17,890 nt of DNA from Desulfohalobiaceae bacterium (GTDB lineage Bacteria > Desulfobacterota > Desulfovibrionia > Desulfovibrionales > Desulfothermaceae): contig JAIPER010000021.1 of assembly GCA_021737115.1 (NCBI GenBank), forward strand, positions 1 to 17,890. The letters run 5' to 3'. Each line of letters starts with the position of its first letter. Position 1 is the stretch's first letter. Below, piece after piece: positions 15,879 through 17,890 of this stretch. The translations under genes were made by a program, and so were the position numbers. The notes below the pieces were generated by a model. That model searched no databases, was not told where the DNA came from, and worked only from the letters and a program-made list of their open reading frames with translations.

Positions 15879-16250
15879 TCAATAAACCTCCCTGGGGTCG
15901 AATATCTGCGGAGAACAGACCAGTGTTCCCTCTTCTCCGATTTCCCGGTAAAAGCAGCTCCTGTATCCCTTGTGACAGGCCGCGCCGCCCACCTGCTCTA
16001 CCTTCAAAAGGATGGTGTCCTGATCACAATCCAGATACAGATTTTTCACCTTCTGCACATGCCCGGAACTCTCCCCCTTGTGCCACAGCTTCTGCCTGCT
16101 CCGGCTGAAGTAATGGGCCTCTTTGCTGGATCTGGTTCTGTCCCAGGCCGCCCTGTTCATATAAGCCAGCATCAGGACCTCGCCGGAATGTTCATCCTGG
16201 ACTATAACCGGCAGCAAACCGTCTCCTTTTTGAAAATCTGGCTCCAGCAT
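15879..16250 (-). CDS. hisI: Phosphoribosyl-AMP cyclohydrolase
   Basis: Zinc enzyme opening the adenine ring of phosphoribosyl-AMP, the third step of histidine synthesis. Stand-alone HisI of normal size (123 residues), with no HisE domain. Counting from the GTG at 16259, visible motifs are LMLAYMN (29-35), YFSRSRQKLWHKGESSGH (50-67), DCDQD (77-81) with the metal-binding aspartates D77, D79 and D81, and GGAACHKGYRSCFYR (91-105) with the zinc-ligand cysteines C95 and C102. The GTG start would add three residues, but GAGGTG lies six bases before the ATG at 16250 and overlaps that GTG, so the ATG is chosen. It is the first gene of the hisI-hisG-TPR-radical SAM run. Confidence 0.95.
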   Translation of the reverse strand: MLEPDFQKGDGLLPVIVQDEHSGEVLMLAYMNRAAWDRTRSSKEAHYFSRSRQKLWHKGESSGHVQKVKNLYLDCDQDTILLKVEQVGGAACHKGYRSCFYREIGEEGTLVCSPQIFDPREVY

Positions 16251-16256
16251 CCGTTC

Positions 16257-16262
16257 CACCTC
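16257..16262 (-). promoter_or_regulatory. Shine-Dalgarno site of hisI
   Basis: GAGGTG on the - strand, six bases before ATG 16250. It argues against the GTG start that it contains. Confidence 0.55.
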
Positions 16263-16278
16263 TGATATTCAGACTTCG

Positions 16279-16370
16279 TATACTGATCCAATTTTGGTTT
16301 TTACAACAAAGACAGGTGACTCCAAGGGTTCAGGCCCAAATTTCACAAAAAGCTAAGTTGGATCAGTATA
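16279..16370. repeat. Small inverted-repeat (MITE-like) element upstream of hisI
   Basis: TATACTGATCCAA (16279-16291) is matched by its exact reverse complement TTGGATCAGTATA (16358-16370), with a further imperfect two pairs inside, enclosing 66 bases with no reading frame. The left half (16286-16313) recurs almost identically at 17708-17734 upstream of rlmN. No target-site duplication is obvious. Confidence 0.7.
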
Positions 16371-16492
16371 TCAACGTTTTGACATTTAAGCTTAATAGTC
16401 TAAAATGATAGCATATATTTTTAATAACTTCAAATTTGGTTCATCATGTTTTTGTGTACTTTCACTTCTTCAAATGATTCATTACTCTTGTC

Positions 16493-16520
16493 CGTCATTC
16501 CGGCCTCCGCCGCAATGACG
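16493..16520. repeat. REP-like palindromic hairpin
   Basis: CGTCATT (16493-16499) pairs with AATGACG (16514-16520), and CGGC (16501-16504) with GCCG (16509-16512) around a CTCC loop, with one C-C mismatch: 11 paired positions in 28 bases. It resembles the widespread bacterial repeats that begin CGTCATT and end AATGACG. It lies just downstream of rlmN in its direction of transcription and could stabilise or end that transcript, though no T run follows. Confidence 0.6.
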
Positions 16521-16595
16521 TAATAATAAATATCGTAGTAGGGTTAAAACCCTTTTGCAATCAATCATCACTTTTATAAAAATCACAGTCGCTGT

Positions 16596-17660
16596 TCAAA
16601 AAGGTTCCTGACCGCCTGCTTCGTTTTTGCGGCTGTGTTTGCGCAGCTGGCCGCAGGCAGCTTCAATGTCGCAACCTTTGCCCTTGCGCAGGTGCACGGT
16701 CTGCCCTTTATCCCACAAGTATCGCTCAAAGGCAAGAATCCGTTCCTGATCCGGCCGGAGGTAGTCGATTTCCGGAGCCGGATTCAGGGCGATGAGGTTG
16801 ATCTTGGCTTTCAGGTGCGAAAGGAGCCGGTTCAGCTCCCTGGCCTGCTTGATTTCATCGTTGACTCCGCCGATAAGGACATATTCAACGGTGATCCGCT
16901 GCCGCGGCCTAAGGGGCAGGCTGGTCAGGATGTCAATAAGTTGATCCACTGAAACCAGGGCGGACGCCTTGGGCATGATCCGGGACCGCAGTTCCTGATC
17001 CGGGGCATGCAGGGACACGGCCAGGGAGGCCAGACCGGTGGCTGCAAACTCCTCCAGTTTGCCCGGTATGCCCACGGTGGACAGGGTGACCCGGCGATAG
17101 GAAAAATTCAGCCCCCGGGGATCGCGAAGGACCTCCAGACTCTGTCTGACCCGAGGCCAGTTGAGCAAAGGTTCGCCCATGCCCATATATACAATATTGC
17201 GAAGGGGCAGGCTGCTTTTTTCCCTGTCCAGGTAGTTCAGACCGACCAGGACCTGTCCCAGGATTTCCCCGGAGCTCATATTCCGCTTGAGACCCATCTG
17301 AGCGGTGCTGCAAAAGGAGCAGCCCAAGGCGCAGCCCACCTGGGAGGAAATGCACTGGGTGTAGTGATCCTTCTCCGGAATCAGGACGGTCTCGATGAGT
17401 TCCCCGTCCTCCAGCCGAAGCAGAAACTTGATAGTCCCGTCCCGGCTCTTCTTCACCACCTGAACCACTGGTCTGTGCAAAGAATAGATCGAACCCAGCT
17501 TCTCCCGCAGGCCCTTGCTGATGTTGGTCATTTCAGAAAAATCGGCGCACCGTTTCTGCCAGATCCACTGCCAGATCTGATCGGCCCTGAAGGGCGACTC
17601 CCCCAGTTCTTGGATGCTGGATTGAAACTCTGCAAAAGAGCAATCGAGGATATTGTTCAT
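16596..17660 (-). CDS. rlmN: Dual-specificity 23S rRNA (A2503-C2) / tRNA (A37-C2) methyltransferase
   Basis: Radical SAM enzyme that methylates C2 of A2503 in 23S rRNA and A37 in some tRNAs. Counting from the upstream TTG (17669): the cluster motif CALGCSFC has C113, C117 and C120; C106 corresponds to E. coli C118, and C339 in DIEAACGQL to the methyl-carrying C355. NIVYMGMGEPLLN (158-170), the RITVEYVLIGGVND block (258-271) and LIALNP (292-297) are family motifs. Presence of the AACGQLR ending and housekeeping setting favour RlmN over Cfr. ATG at 17660 and TTG at 17669 are both possible; AAAGGA upstream is at a poor distance from each, so the ATG is a choice of convenience. Not coupled to hisI, being 345 bases away. 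Confidence 0.95.
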   Translation of the reverse strand: MNNILDCSFAEFQSSIQELGESPFRADQIWQWIWQKRCADFSEMTNISKGLREKLGSIYSLHRPVVQVVKKSRDGTIKFLLRLEDGELIETVLIPEKDHYTQCISSQVGCALGCSFCSTAQMGLKRNMSSGEILGQVLVGLNYLDREKSSLPLRNIVYMGMGEPLLNWPRVRQSLEVLRDPRGLNFSYRRVTLSTVGIPGKLEEFAATGLASLAVSLHAPDQELRSRIMPKASALVSVDQLIDILTSLPLRPRQRITVEYVLIGGVNDEIKQARELNRLLSHLKAKINLIALNPAPEIDYLRPDQERILAFERYLWDKGQTVHLRKGKGCDIEAACGQLRKHSRKNEAGGQEPF

Positions 17661-17706
17661 CTTTATCAAAAATCCTTTTATTCTCTCTCCCTAAGAATTG
17701 GGTGCT

Positions 17707-17777
17707 TATCCAATTTGGTTTTTACAACAAAGACTGACAACCCCAAAGCTTGCTTCGCCCGCAACCCAAATTGAATA
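17707..17777. repeat. Second, diverged copy of the inverted-repeat element, upstream of rlmN
   Basis: TATCCAATTTGG (17707-17718) is matched by CCAAATTGAATA (17766-17777), 11 of 12 positions complementary. The first 27 bases from 17708 equal those at 16286-16313 apart from one T fewer; the core GGTTTTTACAACAAAGAC is identical. The interior then diverges and is shorter (71 bp against 92). Confidence 0.65.
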
Positions 17778-17779
17778 GA

Positions 17780-17850
17780 ACATGAAATTCCAAATCCCAA
17801 GCACCAAATCACAAATAAATCTCAAATGACAAATTCCAAACACAGAATAA
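17780..17850. repeat. A/C-rich low-complexity tract
   Basis: Degenerate repetition of units such as AAATTCCAAATCCCAA, CACCAAATCACAAAT and CAAATGACAAATTCCAAA. No gene, no strict repeat period. Similar tracts occur between genes in many environmental bacterial genomes; function unknown. Confidence 0.55.
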
Positions 17851-17890
17851 GCAACAAGCACGTTCGGCTCGCTCTGTTCTTGTTTTTTGC

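Larger units (their letters stand above)
16260..16595. other. Intergenic region between rlmN and hisI
   Basis: 336 bases without a gene. From the rlmN side it holds a small palindrome around 16540-16555 (AGGGTT/AACCCT arms), an REP-like hairpin at 16493-16520, an AT-rich stretch (16371-16490) with nothing recognisable, and a 92-bp inverted-repeat element (16279-16370) next to hisI. A - strand promoter for hisI must lie here or within the repeat: TTGTAA (16301-16306 on that strand) and TATACG (16277-16282) are 18 bases apart but match consensus only partly. Confidence 0.5.
17661..17890. other. Region upstream of rlmN, to the window edge
   Basis: No gene is visible. It holds the second inverted-repeat element (17707-17777), an A/C-rich low-complexity tract (17780-17850) and, at the very edge, AACAAG (17853-17858) with CTTGTT (17879-17884) followed by T residues, a possible hairpin whose context is cut off. 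The rlmN promoter probably lies between 17680 and 17780 on the - strand but no good -10/-35 pair was found. Confidence 0.5.

Noticed and set aside
16596..17660. rlmN read as the resistance methyltransferase Cfr
   Set aside because: The sequence keeps RlmN-type motifs and sits in a housekeeping setting without mobile genes; by-eye evidence favours RlmN.
16286..17734. CRISPR array
   Set aside because: Only two copies of the repeat, about 1.4 kb apart, with no spacers between and no cas genes.
17007..17774. 255-codon open frame on the + strand
   Set aside because: Antisense to rlmN and running into the repeat element; RlmN catalytic residues are intact on the other strand.
16279..17777. Composite transposon with the two inverted-repeat elements as ends
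   Set aside because: The enclosed gene is housekeeping rlmN, no transposase is present, and both elements have their own internal inverted arms.

Overview
The window looks like a piece of a deltaproteobacterial (probably Desulfovibrionales or related sulfate-reducer) chromosome. The reasons are a bacterial STT3/PglB oligosaccharyltransferase of the kind known from Desulfovibrio, an adjacent hisI-hisG pair with a long-form HisG, moderate G+C outside one insert, and Desulfovibrio-like housekeeping gene content. This taxonomic call is inference from gene content and was not tested against a database.

Left two thirds (187-12309, all + strand, tightly packed): a surface-glycan or protein-glycosylation operon of ten genes. 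In order they are: an SQD1/Agl3-type UDP-sulfoquinovose synthase; an NAD-dependent sugar epimerase/dehydratase; a PglB-type STT3 oligosaccharyltransferase with all catalytic motifs; a Wzx-like flippase; two PAPS-dependent sulfotransferases of different families; three family-2 glycosyltransferases (two with C-terminal membrane segments, one with N- and C-terminal ones); and a polyprenyl-phosphate phosphoglycosyltransferase that would start the lipid-linked glycan. The parts form one pathway: make special sugars, build a glycan on undecaprenyl phosphate, sulfate it, flip it, and transfer it en bloc to asparagine. No Wzy polymerase, Wzz or WaaL is seen, which favours protein N-glycosylation over an O-antigen or capsule. 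A bacterial locus joining UDP-sulfoquinovose synthesis, two sulfotransferases and an STT3 enzyme is the most notable content; it resembles the Sulfolobus acidocaldarius N-glycan, whose sulfoquinovose is made by Agl3.

Base composition drops sharply inside this operon. It is moderate through the STT3 gene, falls at the flippase, reaches roughly 15-27% G+C in hand-counted lines of the first sulfotransferase gene (6120-6800), and climbs back through the glycosyltransferases. This indicates a cassette acquired from an AT-rich source.

Right third (12359-17660, all - strand, convergent with the glycan operon): read in the direction of transcription it contains rlmN, then after a 336-base gap hisI, hisG, a TPR lipoprotein, a B12-binding-type radical SAM protein and a MarR regulator. 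hisI-hisG and hisG-TPR are joined by near-zero spacing or an ATGA overlap; the TPR and radical SAM frames overlap by about 90 bases with an awkward start. Two related small palindromic elements lie just upstream of hisI and of rlmN and share a stretch of about 27 bases in the same orientation. Another palindrome and two low-complexity tracts (inside the epimerase 5' end and at the right edge) complete the picture. No rRNA, tRNA, transposase or CRISPR array was seen.
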